Assembly (NCBI GenBank): GCA_030694425.1 | Contig: JAUXYI010000040.1 | Span: 1-41,570 of the forward strand | Reading direction: 5' to 3' | Length of the DNA stretch: 41,570 nucleotides | Origin: Thermodesulfovibrionia bacterium | GTDB lineage: Bacteria > Nitrospirota > Thermodesulfovibrionia > UBA6902 > BMS3Bbin08 | Part shown: positions 23,939-33,300 of the stretch, piece after piece | Layout of the letters: every line of letters begins with the position of its first letter | Numbering within the stretch: the stretch's first letter is position 1 | The notes under the pieces: model-generated | Told to the model about the DNA's origin: nothing | What the model saw: the letters and a program-made list of their open reading frames with translations, nothing else | Databases searched by the model: none | Program-made: the position numbers and the translations under genes

Positions 23939-25044
23939 CCTGCCAACTTTCCTATCATTGAAGCGACATGGTTTGAGGCTGTTTTTCTTCCCATAATATC
24001 TTTGATTTTTTGCAGTTTATAAATCATATCATATCTATATTTGTCATCAGTTAAAATTCTTTTTAATTCAGTAAAGATGTTCTCTGCTGTTGCATTTTTC
24101 TGGATTAGTTCCACAACAACCTCTCCCCCGAATAGAATATTAACAAGGGAAACAAATTTAACCTTTACTAAAAGTTTGGCAAAAAAGAATGTCAAAGGTG
24201 AAACTTTATAAAAAACCACCATGGGTATGCCTAAGAGCGCAGTCTCAAGCGTTACGGTTCCAGAGGCAACTGCCACGGCTTCAGAACAGGCAATGACCTC
24301 GGTAGTGCGGTCGTATATCACCTTTATATAATCCGGAATATCCCAGTCAATATTTGTTCCTGAAACAAGAGGAATAATTATCTGCATATCAGGGAATTCA
24401 TTATGGATTTTTTCAGCAACTTTTATAATCAGATGCTGATGTTTCTTTATCTCAGCAGGCCTGCTCCCCGGAAGCAGCGCAATTACCTTTTTCAGAGTGT
24501 CAATACCGAGTTTTTCTTTTAATTCTTCTTTTGTCTGGTTAATATTGATTATTTCTGCGATAGGGTGTCCTACAAATTCACATGGAAGCCCGGTATTTTT
24601 GTATATGTCAACTTCAAACGGGAAAAGCACTGCAATTTTATTTACAAGAGAAGCTATTTTTTTTGCCCTGCCCTGCCTCCATGCCCAGACTTGCGGACTG
24701 ACATAATATAGTATCGGGATTCCTGCTGTCTTAGCCTTTTTAGCAAGTGCGATATTAAAATCAGGGTAATCTATAAGTATAAGTATATCAGGTCGTTGCC
24801 TGATGAGGGTTTCTTTAGCTTTCTTGAAACTGTTGATTATCTCTCTCCAGTGTCTTATGGTCTCTGTTATTCCTATAGCGCTGGTGATAGAGGCAATCAA
24901 TTGTACCCGTTCGTTTTTCATTCGGTTTCCGCCGATACCGATTATTTCAGCATCAGGCCATTTTTTTCTGATTTCACGGCTCAGCAGGGCGCCGTACAAT
25001 TCTCCGGAAGCTTCACCTGCGCTTATCATCACTCTCTTTGACAC
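23917..25044 (-). CDS. lpxB: Lipid-A-disaccharide synthase
   Basis: A 375-residue GT19 enzyme joining UDP-2,3-diacylglucosamine and lipid X. It opens MSKRVMISAGEASGELYGAL, with IGIGGNRMK, LILIDYPDFNIALAKKAK, YVSPQVWAWRQGRAKKIA, LPFEVDIYKN-like FPFEVDIYKNTG, FVGHPI, IALLPGSRPAEIKKH, and ASGTVTLETALLGIPMVV. The start is GTG. It is the first gene of the lipid A operon. Length is normal. Confidence 0.95.
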   Translation of the reverse strand: MSKRVMISAGEASGELYGALLSREIRKKWPDAEIIGIGGNRMKNERVQLIASITSAIGITETIRHWREIINSFKKAKETLIRQRPDILILIDYPDFNIALAKKAKTAGIPILYYVSPQVWAWRQGRAKKIASLVNKIAVLFPFEVDIYKNTGLPCEFVGHPIAEIININQTKEELKEKLGIDTLKKVIALLPGSRPAEIKKHQHLIIKVAEKIHNEFPDMQIIIPLVSGTNIDWDIPDYIKVIYDRTTEVIACSEAVAVASGTVTLETALLGIPMVVFYKVSPLTFFFAKLLVKVKFVSLVNILFGGEVVVELIQKNATAENIFTELKRILTDDKYRYDMIYKLQKIKDIMGRKTASNHVASMIGKLAGWNSTSA

Positions 25045-25120
25045 CTGAATAAAATATCACTATTATACGGTTTAATTCAATGTTTACCTTTTGCTGGTAA
25101 GCATCTTTTTTTCCTTGATA

Positions 25121-25224
25121 ACTCCCCTCACCCTATCCCTCTCCCGCAAGGGGAGAGGGGAATTGTTTTTATTTTCTCTTTATTTCCCCTCCTTGGACGG
25201 GAGGGGATAGAGGGGAGGGTGTTA
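25121..25224. repeat. Composite G/C-rich dispersed repeat, copy 2 (inverted)
   Basis: CTCCCCTCACCCTATCCCTC and CCGCAAGGGGAGAGGGG, then TTGGACGGGAGGGGATAGAG and GGGAGGGTGTTAA. It is the inverted relative of 815-934 and lies between the YeeE gene and lpxB. No gene is seen. Confidence 0.85.
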
Positions 25225-25253
25225 AATTGTCTTCTTAACCTAATCGAGACTTT

Positions 25254-26471
25254 TTAAATAAATGCCCGTGTTTTTTCATTCCATGAGGTGACAAGATAGT
25301 ATAACAACATTATCATGACAATAAGGATAACAGTCCAGTGATACGAGATATATTTTGGTAAAAAGACTCTTTTACCCATGACCGAAGTAAGCGTTTCCGA
25401 TGATTCAATAAATAATTTGCATAGTGAATTTGATATGCCCATAAAGGCAACCGCTATCATTTGTTTGATACCTCCTTCGGCTGTTCTCCAGCATGTACCG
25501 CTTCCGCATCCGCCGGCAAAAGGCATACCAAAACCAAAAATAATTCCGCCTACGAAACTGCCAACCCAGAATGTTGACGTAACATAAGCTCCTTCGGGTC
25601 TAAGCCCGCTGGACTTGAGCGCAGCAAATCCAAGCACACTAACGATAACAGCAATGGCCATTCCTCTGGACTGCTCAGCATTGCCGGATGCAAAAGGTTC
25701 CCGAAATGCTTGAAGAAATGCAAAACGGCTTCGATGAAGAATTATTCCAAAGGCAAGTCCTGAAATCAAAAGACCGCCTGTTTTGACATAACTGTAACCA
25801 GAAACAGAATCAATTCCATAAGAGCGATAAATAAATGCTCCTGCAAAGGCAACTAATACTGCTAAAGCTCCTAAGCAAGGTTGTATCCTTTTCCAGTCAA
25901 TAGAACCTTTTTTTGGCTTTTTGGGTCTGCCATCTCCTCTTTTAAAACGAAGATGTTCTACTTCCCAATAAAAATAATGAACTTCAAGAAAAACTCCTAC
26001 AATTAAGCCTGCCATCATAGCTATGCCGCTTAGTGAAAGGGCGCTGACCGCACTAAAAAATCCCCCTACATTACATCCCATGGCCATAGTTGTACCAATC
26101 CCCATGAATATGCCGCCAACTGCTCCTCTGATTAATTCAAAAGGAGGAGGTATTTTTATGGCAAATTGTTTTGACAACAGGGCTGAAGCAAAAGCGCCCC
26201 ATAATAATCCAAAAGTCAGAATAGAACTGGTGCTTAAATGCGGGCTATAATACGGATGTGACGTGTATATCCCCAAAGAATAAAATGACCAGTCAATCCA
26301 TTCCCTTAAACCTCCAAGAACTCCCCATGGTCTTTCCCATGCAAAAGTGATAACACTGGTAATTCCTATTAATAATCCTCCCAGCCATACCGGCCAGTTC
26401 TTATAAAAAATTTTTGCATAGGCATCTTTAAGAATAGAAACAAGAACACTTGTCTCATGAGTTTCACTCAT
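25254..26471 (-). CDS. YeeE/YedE-family sulfur-compound transporter
   Basis: A 405-residue multi-pass inner-membrane protein with about nine or more hydrophobic segments. The two family signatures are present: MGIGTTMAMGCNVGGFFSAV and FGFGMPFAGGCGSGTCWRTA, whose cysteines in the TsuA thiosulfate channel bind the substrate in relay. The substrate is likely thiosulfate or a related sulfur or selenium compound. The start at 26471 is chosen because GAGGTG stands 8 bp upstream; an in-frame start ten codons earlier lacks one. No TusA-like partner gene is adjacent. Confidence 0.88.
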   Translation of the reverse strand: MSETHETSVLVSILKDAYAKIFYKNWPVWLGGLLIGITSVITFAWERPWGVLGGLREWIDWSFYSLGIYTSHPYYSPHLSTSSILTFGLLWGAFASALLSKQFAIKIPPPFELIRGAVGGIFMGIGTTMAMGCNVGGFFSAVSALSLSGIAMMAGLIVGVFLEVHYFYWEVEHLRFKRGDGRPKKPKKGSIDWKRIQPCLGALAVLVAFAGAFIYRSYGIDSVSGYSYVKTGGLLISGLAFGIILHRSRFAFLQAFREPFASGNAEQSRGMAIAVIVSVLGFAALKSSGLRPEGAYVTSTFWVGSFVGGIIFGFGMPFAGGCGSGTCWRTAEGGIKQMIAVAFMGISNSLCKLFIESSETLTSVMGKRVFLPKYISYHWTVILIVMIMLLYYLVTSWNEKTRAFI

Positions 26472-26710
26472 TTTAATACACCTCAATATTTGGTTCTGCA
26501 AATAAAGAAAATTTCAAATTAAAAGATAGCATAATTAACTTTAAGGTGTAAATATAGATATTTGAAAAATAAAGCAACTTGATTAATTAATGTTCCTATT
26601 TACTCCATATTATATGGATTCTCAGATTTTTTGTTGTGGAAGAGTTGATGTAATTTCTTTCTTGCAAAAATATTTATTTAATGGTATATATTTTTTATAT
26701 GAAGAAAATG

Positions 26711-26840
26711 AAGTTCTTCAGCCGATGCGTTAGCATTGGAATTCAAGAAGTACTTAGTTCAGGAATCGTTGAACACGCGTTCCGTGGAAGACTAAGGAAG
26801 CCCTTTTTATATGTCTTTCTATAGGGGTAAAAAAAGGAGG
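26711..26840 (+). promoter_or_regulatory. Structured 5' leader of the cold-shock gene
   Basis: The 350-bp gap before the cold-shock gene is AT-rich up to about 26700, then holds a series of helices: CCGATGC-GTTA-GCATTGG (26722-26739), CTTAGT/ACTAAG (26753-26758 with 26791-26796) enclosing GAAC-ACGC-GTTC, and CCTTTTT (26802-26808) able to pair with AAAAAGG (26831-26837) at the ribosome binding site AAAAAGGAGG. That last helix could hide the site at one temperature and free it at another. Function inferred. Confidence 0.45.
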
Positions 26841-26851
26841 TTTTAAAAAGT

Positions 26852-27058
26852 ATGCCGTTTAAAGGGACAGTAAAATGGTTTAATGATGCGAAAGGGTATG
26901 GTTTTATCCAGCAGGATAATGGTCTGGATGTCTTTGTTCATTTTTCAGCCATTGCAGGAGAGGGTTATAAGGGACTGGCTGAAGGACAGAGGGTGGAATT
27001 CGATGTCGTTGATGGAGATAAAGGACCTAAAGCAGCCAATGTTGTAAAAATTCAATAA
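26852..27058 (+). CDS. Cold-shock (CspA-family) protein
   Basis: A 68-residue single cold-shock domain. RNP1 is KGYGFIQ (about 15-21) and RNP2 is VFVHFSAI (about 29-36); it opens [11 protein letters not shown] and ends [11 protein letters not shown]. Such proteins bind single-stranded RNA and DNA as chaperones. AAAAAGGAGG lies 11 bp before the ATG. A long structured leader precedes and a terminator follows at 27077, so it is monocistronic. Confidence 0.97.
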   Translation: MPFKGTVKWFNDAKGYGFIQQDNGLDVFVHFSAIAGEGYKGLAEGQRVEFDVVDGDKGPKAANVVKIQ

Positions 27059-27076
27059 AAATCTGCTAACCTATAG

Positions 27077-27107
27077 AGCCTCTCAGAATATCCTGAGAGG
27101 CTTTTTT
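27077..27107 (+). terminator. Rho-independent terminator of the cold-shock gene
   Basis: AGCCTCTCAG (27077-27086), loop AATATC, CTGAGAGGCT (27093-27102, perfect complement) and a run of six T. It lies 18 bp after the stop codon. Confidence 0.93.
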
Positions 27108-27223
27108 AATGCCTTCTAAATCCCTTAATCAAATTCTATTTCAATATGGTAAAATGTAAAATTCAAAATTATTTGGTGCAGCGGTTTTAAAAGAGAGATT
27201 TCATTACGGAAAGGGAGTTTTAG

Positions 27224-29731
27224 TTGGAAGAAAAATACAACCCGCAGAAAATAGAAAAAAAATGGCAGGAATACTGGGAGGATAAGGAATTATCTAAGGT
27301 TAACGAGAACCCCAACCTCCCCAAATTTTACTGTCTCGAAATGTTTCCATACCCCTCCGGCAAAATCCACATGGGACATGTAAGAAACTACGCTATTGGA
27401 GATGTTATCGCAAGGTACAAAAAAATGAGAGGGTTTAATGTGTTGCATCCAATGGGATGGGATGCATTCGGGTTGCCTGCTGAGAACGCTGCTATAAAGC
27501 AAGGGGTTCATCCTGCCAAATGGACGTATGAAAACATCAGCTATATGAAAACGCAGATTAAAAAAATGGGCATGAGTTATGACTGGCAGAGAGAAGTTAC
27601 AACCTGCGACGCAGAATATTACAGGTGGAATCAGTGGTTTTTTCTTAAGATGTTTGAGAGAGGGCTTGCATATAAAAAGGCGTCTTTTGTGAACTGGTGT
27701 CCATCCTGTGAAACAGTCCTTGCCAATGAGCAGGTAGTAAATGATTTATGCTGGAGATGTGACAGCAGGGTAACGCAAAAAGACCTTAAACAATGGTTTC
27801 TTAAAACAACAGCATATGCAGATGAACTGTTAAAAGATTGTGATTCTCTGACTGGCTGGCCTGAAAGGGTTATTACCATGCAGCGCAACTGGATTGGACG
27901 GAGTGAAGGCGTTGAGGTTGATTTTAAAGTTGCAGGCTCTGATGAAGCAATAAGAATCTTTACTACCAGACAGGATACCCTTTTCGGTGCAACATTCATG
28001 AGTATTGCTAAAAGGCATCCTCTTATCGGGAAACTGGTGAAGGATAAAAACATCATAAAACAAGTAGAGGCGCTTTCTGAAGACCCTGAGAAAAAGGAAG
28101 GAGTTTTCACCGGCAGTTACGCAATTAATCCTTTGACAGGAGATAAACTTCCAATCTGGGCAGCAAATTTTGTGCTTATGGAATACGGCACAGGCGCTAT
28201 AATGGCAGTTCCTGCCCACGACCAGCGCGACTTTGATTTTGCAAAGAAATATAACTTGCTTGTGAAGGTTGTGGTAGTACCTAATAATAGTGCGGAAGTG
28301 CAGAAGTGCGGAAGTGCAGAAGAAAAAAATAACTTCCTAACTTCCAAGCTTCCGAACTGTGCTTTTGAAGACGAGGGTATTCTTATTAATTCAGGTCAGT
28401 TTTCAGGGCTTCCAAGTGAACAGGCAAGACTAAGAATTGCTGATTTTATTGAGGCAAATAGTCTCGGCAAGAAAACAATAAATTACAAATTACGGGACTG
28501 GGGCATATCAAGGCAGAGATACTGGGGGACGCCTATTCCAATAATATACTGTGAATCATGCGGCATAGTCCCTGTGCCTGAGAATGAACTTCCGGTTATA
28601 CTTCCTCAGGATGTTGTTCTTACTGGTAAAGGCGCTTCTCCGTTATCAGAGGCAAAAGATTTTGTAAATACAAAATGCCCTAAATGTAATAAACCCGCAA
28701 AAAGAGAAATCGACACCATGGATACTTTTGTAGATTCGTCCTGGTATTTCCTGAGATATTGTTCTCCACTCGTAAAAGACAGGGCAGTTGATTCAGATGC
28801 TGTGCATTACTGGATGCCTGTTGACCAGTATATAGGCGGAATAGAACACGCAGTGCTTCATCTCCTTTATTCACGATTTTTTACAAAAGTCTTAAGAGAT
28901 ATCGGCATTATAAATTTGAGAGAGCCTTTTGAAAACCTGCTCACGCAGGGCATGGTTATTAAAGACGGGGCTAAAATGTCCAAGTCAAAGGACAATGTGG
29001 TTGACCCTGATTATCTGATTAGTTCATACGGGGCTGATACAGTAAGACTTTTCTGTCTTTTTGCTGCTCCCCCGGAAAAAGACCTTGATTGGTCAGATCA
29101 GGGCGTTGAGGGTGCGTACCGTTTCTTAAATCGGGTCTGGGGGTTTGTATATAAAAACCGTAATGCGTTACGCGTAACAACTAATGAGAATTTTTTTAAC
29201 TCGTCACTCGTCACCTGCCTACCGAGCAGGCAGGCTCGTCACTCGTCACTGCTTTTAAGAAAAACTCATCAGACAATTAAGAGAGTCACTAATGATATTG
29301 AGCGGGATTATCATTTCAATACAGCCATAGCAGCATTGATGGAACTCATGAATGAGATTACAACATTTACCCCTTTAAATGCTGATGATCTGTCTGTCCG
29401 GTCATTTGCCATTAAGCAGGAGATTTTACTCCTTGCTCCTTTTGCCCCTCATATTGCTGAAGAGCTTTATCATGCGCTCGGCGGAAGCAATAGTTTGTTT
29501 GACGAAAACTGGCCTGCATGGGATGAGGGATTAACAAAAGAGGAAGATATTGAACTTGTTATACAGATAAATGGTAAGCTTAGAAGCAAGGTTATGATAC
29601 CTGCGGGTCTGGACGATGAATCTGTAAAAGAAAAGGCTCTACAGGACGCGAAGATTGCAGAATATGTGAAAAATAAACCTCTTAAAAAAATAATTATTGT
29701 TAATGGTAGACTTGTAAATATAGTAATTTGA
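27224..29731 (+). CDS. leuS: Leucyl-tRNA synthetase
   Basis: An 835-residue class I aminoacyl-tRNA synthetase. The HIGH motif is [14 protein letters not shown] (about 44-57) and KMSKS is [14 protein letters not shown] (about 583-596). The CP1 editing domain shows [12 protein letters not shown] and [14 protein letters not shown]. The start is TTG with AAGGGAG upstream. Two stretches without family character are repeat-derived: residues about 355-378 ([20 protein letters not shown] and on) and about 650-676 ([20 protein letters not shown] and on). It leads an operon with lptE and holA. Its stop overlaps the possible TTG start of lptE. Confidence 0.97.
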   Translation: MEEKYNPQKIEKKWQEYWEDKELSKVNENPNLPKFYCLEMFPYPSGKIHMGHVRNYAIGDVIARYKKMRGFNVLHPMGWDAFGLPAENAAIKQGVHPAKWTYENISYMKTQIKKMGMSYDWQREVTTCDAEYYRWNQWFFLKMFERGLAYKKASFVNWCPSCETVLANEQVVNDLCWRCDSRVTQKDLKQWFLKTTAYADELLKDCDSLTGWPERVITMQRNWIGRSEGVEVDFKVAGSDEAIRIFTTRQDTLFGATFMSIAKRHPLIGKLVKDKNIIKQVEALSEDPEKKEGVFTGSYAINPLTGDKLPIWAANFVLMEYGTGAIMAVPAHDQRDFDFAKKYNLLVKVVVVPNNSAEVQKCGSAEEKNNFLTSKLPNCAFEDEGILINSGQFSGLPSEQARLRIADFIEANSLGKKTINYKLRDWGISRQRYWGTPIPIIYCESCGIVPVPENELPVILPQDVVLTGKGASPLSEAKDFVNTKCPKCNKPAKREIDTMDTFVDSSWYFLRYCSPLVKDRAVDSDAVHYWMPVDQYIGGIEHAVLHLLYSRFFTKVLRDIGIINLREPFENLLTQGMVIKDGAKMSKSKDNVVDPDYLISSYGADTVRLFCLFAAPPEKDLDWSDQGVEGAYRFLNRVWGFVYKNRNALRVTTNENFFNSSLVTCLPSRQARHSSLLLRKTHQTIKRVTNDIERDYHFNTAIAALMELMNEITTFTPLNADDLSVRSFAIKQEILLLAPFAPHIAEELYHALGGSNSLFDENWPAWDEGLTKEEDIELVIQINGKLRSKVMIPAGLDDESVKEKALQDAKIAEYVKNKPLKKIIIVNGRLVNIVI
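28290..28321 (+). repeat. Tandem 16-bp repeat inside leuS
   Basis: GTGCGGAAGTGCAGAA twice in a row, followed by TAACTTCCTAACTTCC and AAGCTTCCG, partly complementary to the tandem units. It is translated in frame within LeuRS. Confidence 0.85.
29200..29249 (+). repeat. Direct and inverted repeat inside leuS
   Basis: CTCGTCACTCGTCAC occurs at 29200-29214 and 29235-29249 around the stem-loop CCTGCCT-ACCGAGC-AGGCAGG (29214-29234). It is translated in frame in the linker before the anticodon-binding region. Confidence 0.85.
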
Positions 29732-29736
29732 GGAAA

Positions 29737-30291
29737 ATGAAAGTTCAAAGTTTAAAGTTCAAAAAAGTTTTTAGTTTTAATTTCTTGCCGTTTGCCGTTT
29801 ACTGTTCACTGTTCACTGCGGTTTTACTGTTCACTGTTTTTGGCTGTGGTTATCAAATGGTTGGTTCCAAACACCTGCCTTTCAACTCGGCAACAATAAA
29901 ACCTGTCCAGAATAAAACATACGAACCAAAACTTGAAGAAAGGCTGCACAGGGCGCTTTCAGAGGAATTTATATCGCAGGGCATCAATGTAATGACTGTA
30001 AACGGAGATATAAACATAGAAACAACAATAACATTTTTTGAGCTTGGCTCCATTGCAGTTGTAAATGAAAATGTCCAGGAGCAGACAATAACAATGAGAG
30101 TGGATGTAAAAATCATAGATAAGGAACGGGTTATAGAGTTTAATTCAATGGAATCTCCGATAAGAATTACTTTCCAGTCTACCGGTACAGTCAGCAACAG
30201 CGTTATGCAGAAGGAAAGGGCAATAGATAAGGCATGCAGAGAGATAGCGAGTGAAATAGTAGGAAAAATGATATTGAGATATGCTGGATAG
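29737..30291 (+). CDS. lptE: LptE-like LPS-assembly lipoprotein
   Basis: A 184-residue lipoprotein. A hydrophobic signal (FLPFAVYCSLFTAVLLFTVF) ends in the lipobox VFGC, after which GYQMVGSKHLPF begins the mature protein, a start seen in LptE/RlpB proteins. Middle segments NKTYEPKLEERLHRALSEEF and TVSNSVMQKERAIDKACREI fit the family. LptE plugs the LptD barrel at the outer membrane. The ATG at 29737 is preferred; a TTG at 29728 overlapping the leuS stop is possible. The signal region is built from the repeat-like GCCGTTTGCCGTTTACTG and GTTCACTGTTCACTG. It overlaps holA by 11 bp. Confidence 0.8.
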   Translation: MKVQSLKFKKVFSFNFLPFAVYCSLFTAVLLFTVFGCGYQMVGSKHLPFNSATIKPVQNKTYEPKLEERLHRALSEEFISQGINVMTVNGDINIETTITFFELGSIAVVNENVQEQTITMRVDVKIIDKERVIEFNSMESPIRITFQSTGTVSNSVMQKERAIDKACREIASEIVGKMILRYAG

Positions 30292-31240
30292 CAGGCTTAA
30301 TAAAGAGATTCAAAAAGGGCTGCCCAGACCCCTGTATTTTTTATGGAGTAAAGAAAATTTTTTCTTAACTGAGGCATTATCAGAGGCAGTTAATGTAATT
30401 ATCCCTTCTCATCAAAGAGATTTTAATTATGATGTATTCTATCCTTCATCAAACCCTCAGGAGATTTTTGATGCTGCTTTAACCCTGCCTTTTCTGGCAC
30501 AAAGACGTTTGGTTGTCTTAAAGGATTTCCATCAATTTTCAATGCCTGCTATAGAGGCTCTGACAGCTTATTTCAAAAACCCAAGCGATACTACATGCAT
30601 GCTTATACTTTCCTTAAAAGAGCCTAAAAAGGGTTTAGATTTTTATGGGAGCATATATTTTCTGGAAATAAAAGAACGTGAAGCGCCAGCGTGGTTAAAA
30701 CAGGCAGCAGTCAAAAAAGGAATTAGATTATCTGAGAGCGCTGCTGAATATTTGATTGAGGCTGTCGGACCTGATATAGGACTTCTTACTATGGAGTTGG
30801 AAAAATTAGCGCTTTCAGGACGTAAGATAATTGAAGACAAAGATATTATGGCATCTGTAGGCATAACAAGAGAGTATATCCCTTTTAATCTTGTGGACGC
30901 ACTGATAGCAGGGAAAAAAACAAAGGCGTTCAGGATTTTGAAAACTCTGCTTGAAGGAAAATCCGCCGTAGAGATGCCGCCTCTTATCATCGGGGCATTA
31001 AACAGGCATTACAGACAATTTTATGAATTATGGAAGAGTAAGGGTAAAAGGCCCCCGAAAATGTGGGACTCAACATTTAGAATACTTTCAAAATATCTGC
31101 CGAATGTAACACTGGAAACTTTTAATAAAATATTTCAAATTCTTCATAAAGCAGATTTAGAAATAAAGACTTTTACAAGACCCGAAGTTGTGTTAGAGAT
31201 GTTGTTAATTAAGCTGCTCCGGGCAGGAGAAAGGAATTGA
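30281..31240 (+). CDS. holA: DNA polymerase III subunit delta
   Basis: A 319-residue clamp-loader subunit opening the beta clamp. The N-terminal RPLYFLWSKENFFLTEALSE is the degenerate P-loop region, FDAALTLPFLAQRRLVVLKD the conserved core, and FNLVDALIAGKKTKAFRILKTLLEG the C-terminal collar domain. The start overlaps the lptE end. Its last 32 bp overlap the end of rpsT on the other strand, an unusual convergent overlap also seen in organisms where holA and rpsT are neighbours. Confidence 0.9.
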   Translation: MLDSRLNKEIQKGLPRPLYFLWSKENFFLTEALSEAVNVIIPSHQRDFNYDVFYPSSNPQEIFDAALTLPFLAQRRLVVLKDFHQFSMPAIEALTAYFKNPSDTTCMLILSLKEPKKGLDFYGSIYFLEIKEREAPAWLKQAAVKKGIRLSESAAEYLIEAVGPDIGLLTMELEKLALSGRKIIEDKDIMASVGITREYIPFNLVDALIAGKKTKAFRILKTLLEGKSAVEMPPLIIGALNRHYRQFYELWKSKGKRPPKMWDSTFRILSKYLPNVTLETFNKIFQILHKADLEIKTFTRPEVVLEMLLIKLLRAGERN

Positions 31241-31505
31241 CAAGTCTTGTAAGTTGTGAGATTTTTCGTGAGGCGGTATTTTTATGGATTATGCCTTTAA
31301 CTGCTGCTTTGTCAATAGCAGCAATTGCTTTGTTTAAGGCGTTTTTTGCGCCATCTACATTTTTATTCACTACTTCTAAATTAACTTTTTTTGAAAGGGT
31401 TCTTAATATGCTTTTGACTGAACGATTTTTTAACGTCCTTTTTTGGGTCTGTCTATGTCTTTTTATGACTGATTTACTTTTTTTTGGCGCTGCTTTTGCT
31501 GGCAA
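31209..31505 (-). CDS. rpsT: 30S ribosomal protein S20
   Basis: A 98-residue basic protein that binds 16S rRNA helices at the base of the small subunit. It opens AKAAPKKSKSVIKRHRQTQK, and KGIIHKNTASRKISQLTRLV is the conserved C-terminal helix. GGAGG lies upstream of the ATG. It is convergent with holA with a 32-bp coding overlap and no terminator between them. Confidence 0.95.
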   Translation of the reverse strand: MPAKAAPKKSKSVIKRHRQTQKRTLKNRSVKSILRTLSKKVNLEVVNKNVDGAKNALNKAIAAIDKAAVKGIIHKNTASRKISQLTRLVNSFLLPGAA

Positions 31506-31632
31506 TAGATTATCCTCCTTGGTTATTGCTGTTTAAAATTTAAAATTGTATTTTACAGAAAAAAATGAAACAAAAACTTTATATTTTTAACATTACAAGC
31601 GCATAAAAGTCAAGGTTTACTAAAAGAGATGT

Positions 31633-33198
31633 ATGAAAATGGATGAAAAAAGAAATATAACAAAAGCCGCCGGCCTGATGTCCATAGCCACATTTATCAG
31701 TCGAATACTTGGCTATGCAAAGGATATGATACTGGCTGTCTTCTTCGGGGCAACAGGACTCTCAGATACATTTTTTGTTGCATTCAGAATCCCGAATCTC
31801 TTAAGGGAACTCTTTGCTGAAGGCTCTATGTCCTCTGCTGTAATCCCGGTTCTGACAGAGCATCAAACAAAATACGGCGATGAAGAGGCAAAGAGGCTTG
31901 TCAGGATTATATTTACATCTATCACAATTTTTGTCGGTTTAATCTGTGTCCTTGGGATTATTTTTGCCCCTGCAATTGTAACAGCAATAGCCCCGGGGTT
32001 TCTCAATATGCCGGATAAATTTTCATTGACTGTCCTTCTTACGCGGCTGATGTTCCCCTTCCTCTTATTCATTAGTTTTGCTGCGATTGTAATGGGGGCA
32101 CTGAACACAAGGCGCATTTTTTTCATCCCTGCAGTCGCCCCTGCAATGCTGAACATTACGATAATAGCCGCTGTGCTTTTGCTTGCTCCGGGAATGGAAC
32201 AGCCGATTATCGCAGTTGCTATTGGCGTGGCGATTGGCGGTCTCGTGCAGTTTGCATTTCAGCTCCCTTCTTTTTTTAAAAACGGATACAGCCTTACCCC
32301 TCAATATGATTTCAGGCACCCGGGGCTTAAAAAAATATCCATCCTGATACTGCCTGCAACAATGGGAATGGCTGTTGCACAGATAAATATCTTCATAAGC
32401 ACAATCCTTGCATCATATCTGGCAGAAGGAAGCATCACATATCTCTATTATTCAATGAGACTGATACAATTCCCTATCGGCATATTTGGTGTTGCAATGG
32501 GGATGGCAGTTCTTCCGACTTTATCAGAGCATGCAGTAAAAGGAGATTTTGACAGTCTAAGAAGTGATTTTTCATTTGCCTTGAGATTGCTTTTTTTTAT
32601 GACGATCCCGGCAATGGCAGGATTAATTGCGTTAAGAGAGCCGATAGTGAATATGCTTTTTCAGAGGGGTAAATTTGACTATGCTGCAACAATCGGCACA
32701 TCACAGGCATTACTCTTTTACTCCCTTGGCATATGGGCAATGGTCGGCGTGAGAATCGTCACAGCAAGTTTTTATTCAATGCAGGATACAAAGACACCTG
32801 TAAAGATTGCTGTTATTGCATTAACGACAAATATCATTCTAAGTTTTATTCTAATGGGACCACTCAAACACGGCGGGCTTGCCCTTGCTAATGCTATTGC
32901 TTCTACAGTAAATTTTACTGTTCTCTTTTTTATGTTAAGGAGAAAGCTCGGCAGAGTAGAGGGAAGGAAAATTCTCAGCTCTTTTATAAAAGTATCCACC
33001 GCTTCTGCTGTGACCGGGTTAATAAGCTGGTTCATAATAAGAGGCGATATGTGGATGGAAAGCGGCAAAATAATTGAAAAGGCAAGTGCTATGACAGGAG
33101 TAATTGCACTTTATATTGCAGTGTATGTCCTGATTATGTATTTATTCAGAAGTGAAGAACTTACATATCTTATAAAGATGCTAAAGAAGAAAAGTTAA
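31633..33198 (+). CDS. murJ: Lipid II flippase MurJ (MviN)
   Basis: A 521-residue MOP-family membrane protein with about 14 transmembrane helices, flipping the peptidoglycan precursor lipid II. It opens with AAGLMSIATFISRILGYAKD and GLSDTFFVAFRIPNLLRELF, the family hallmark; LPTLSEHAVKGDFD and REPIVNMLFQRGKFD follow. The ATG at 31633 is used, with ATG 31639 as alternative. Length is normal. The upstream 127 bp carries the divergent rpsT promoter region. Confidence 0.95.
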   Translation: MKMDEKRNITKAAGLMSIATFISRILGYAKDMILAVFFGATGLSDTFFVAFRIPNLLRELFAEGSMSSAVIPVLTEHQTKYGDEEAKRLVRIIFTSITIFVGLICVLGIIFAPAIVTAIAPGFLNMPDKFSLTVLLTRLMFPFLLFISFAAIVMGALNTRRIFFIPAVAPAMLNITIIAAVLLLAPGMEQPIIAVAIGVAIGGLVQFAFQLPSFFKNGYSLTPQYDFRHPGLKKISILILPATMGMAVAQINIFISTILASYLAEGSITYLYYSMRLIQFPIGIFGVAMGMAVLPTLSEHAVKGDFDSLRSDFSFALRLLFFMTIPAMAGLIALREPIVNMLFQRGKFDYAATIGTSQALLFYSLGIWAMVGVRIVTASFYSMQDTKTPVKIAVIALTTNIILSFILMGPLKHGGLALANAIASTVNFTVLFFMLRRKLGRVEGRKILSSFIKVSTASAVTGLISWFIIRGDMWMESGKIIEKASAMTGVIALYIAVYVLIMYLFRSEELTYLIKMLKKKS

Positions 33199-33214
33199 AT
33201 AGTTTTATTTTACT

Positions 33215-33285
33215 GTCATTCCTCCCGATGCTTCGGGATCGGGAATCTTTCTTTGAAAGAAGGATTGCGGACAAGCCGCAATGAC
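33215..33285. repeat. GTCATTCCTCCCGATGCTTCGGGA-type repeat
   Basis: GTCATTCCTCCCGATGCTTC, a CTTTCTTTGAAAGAAGG hairpin and GATTGCGGACAAGCCGCAATGAC. The same type occurs at 9030-9104. An open frame through it into the next gene is artefactual. Confidence 0.85.
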
Positions 33286-33300
33286 AGAAACAGAGAAAAC

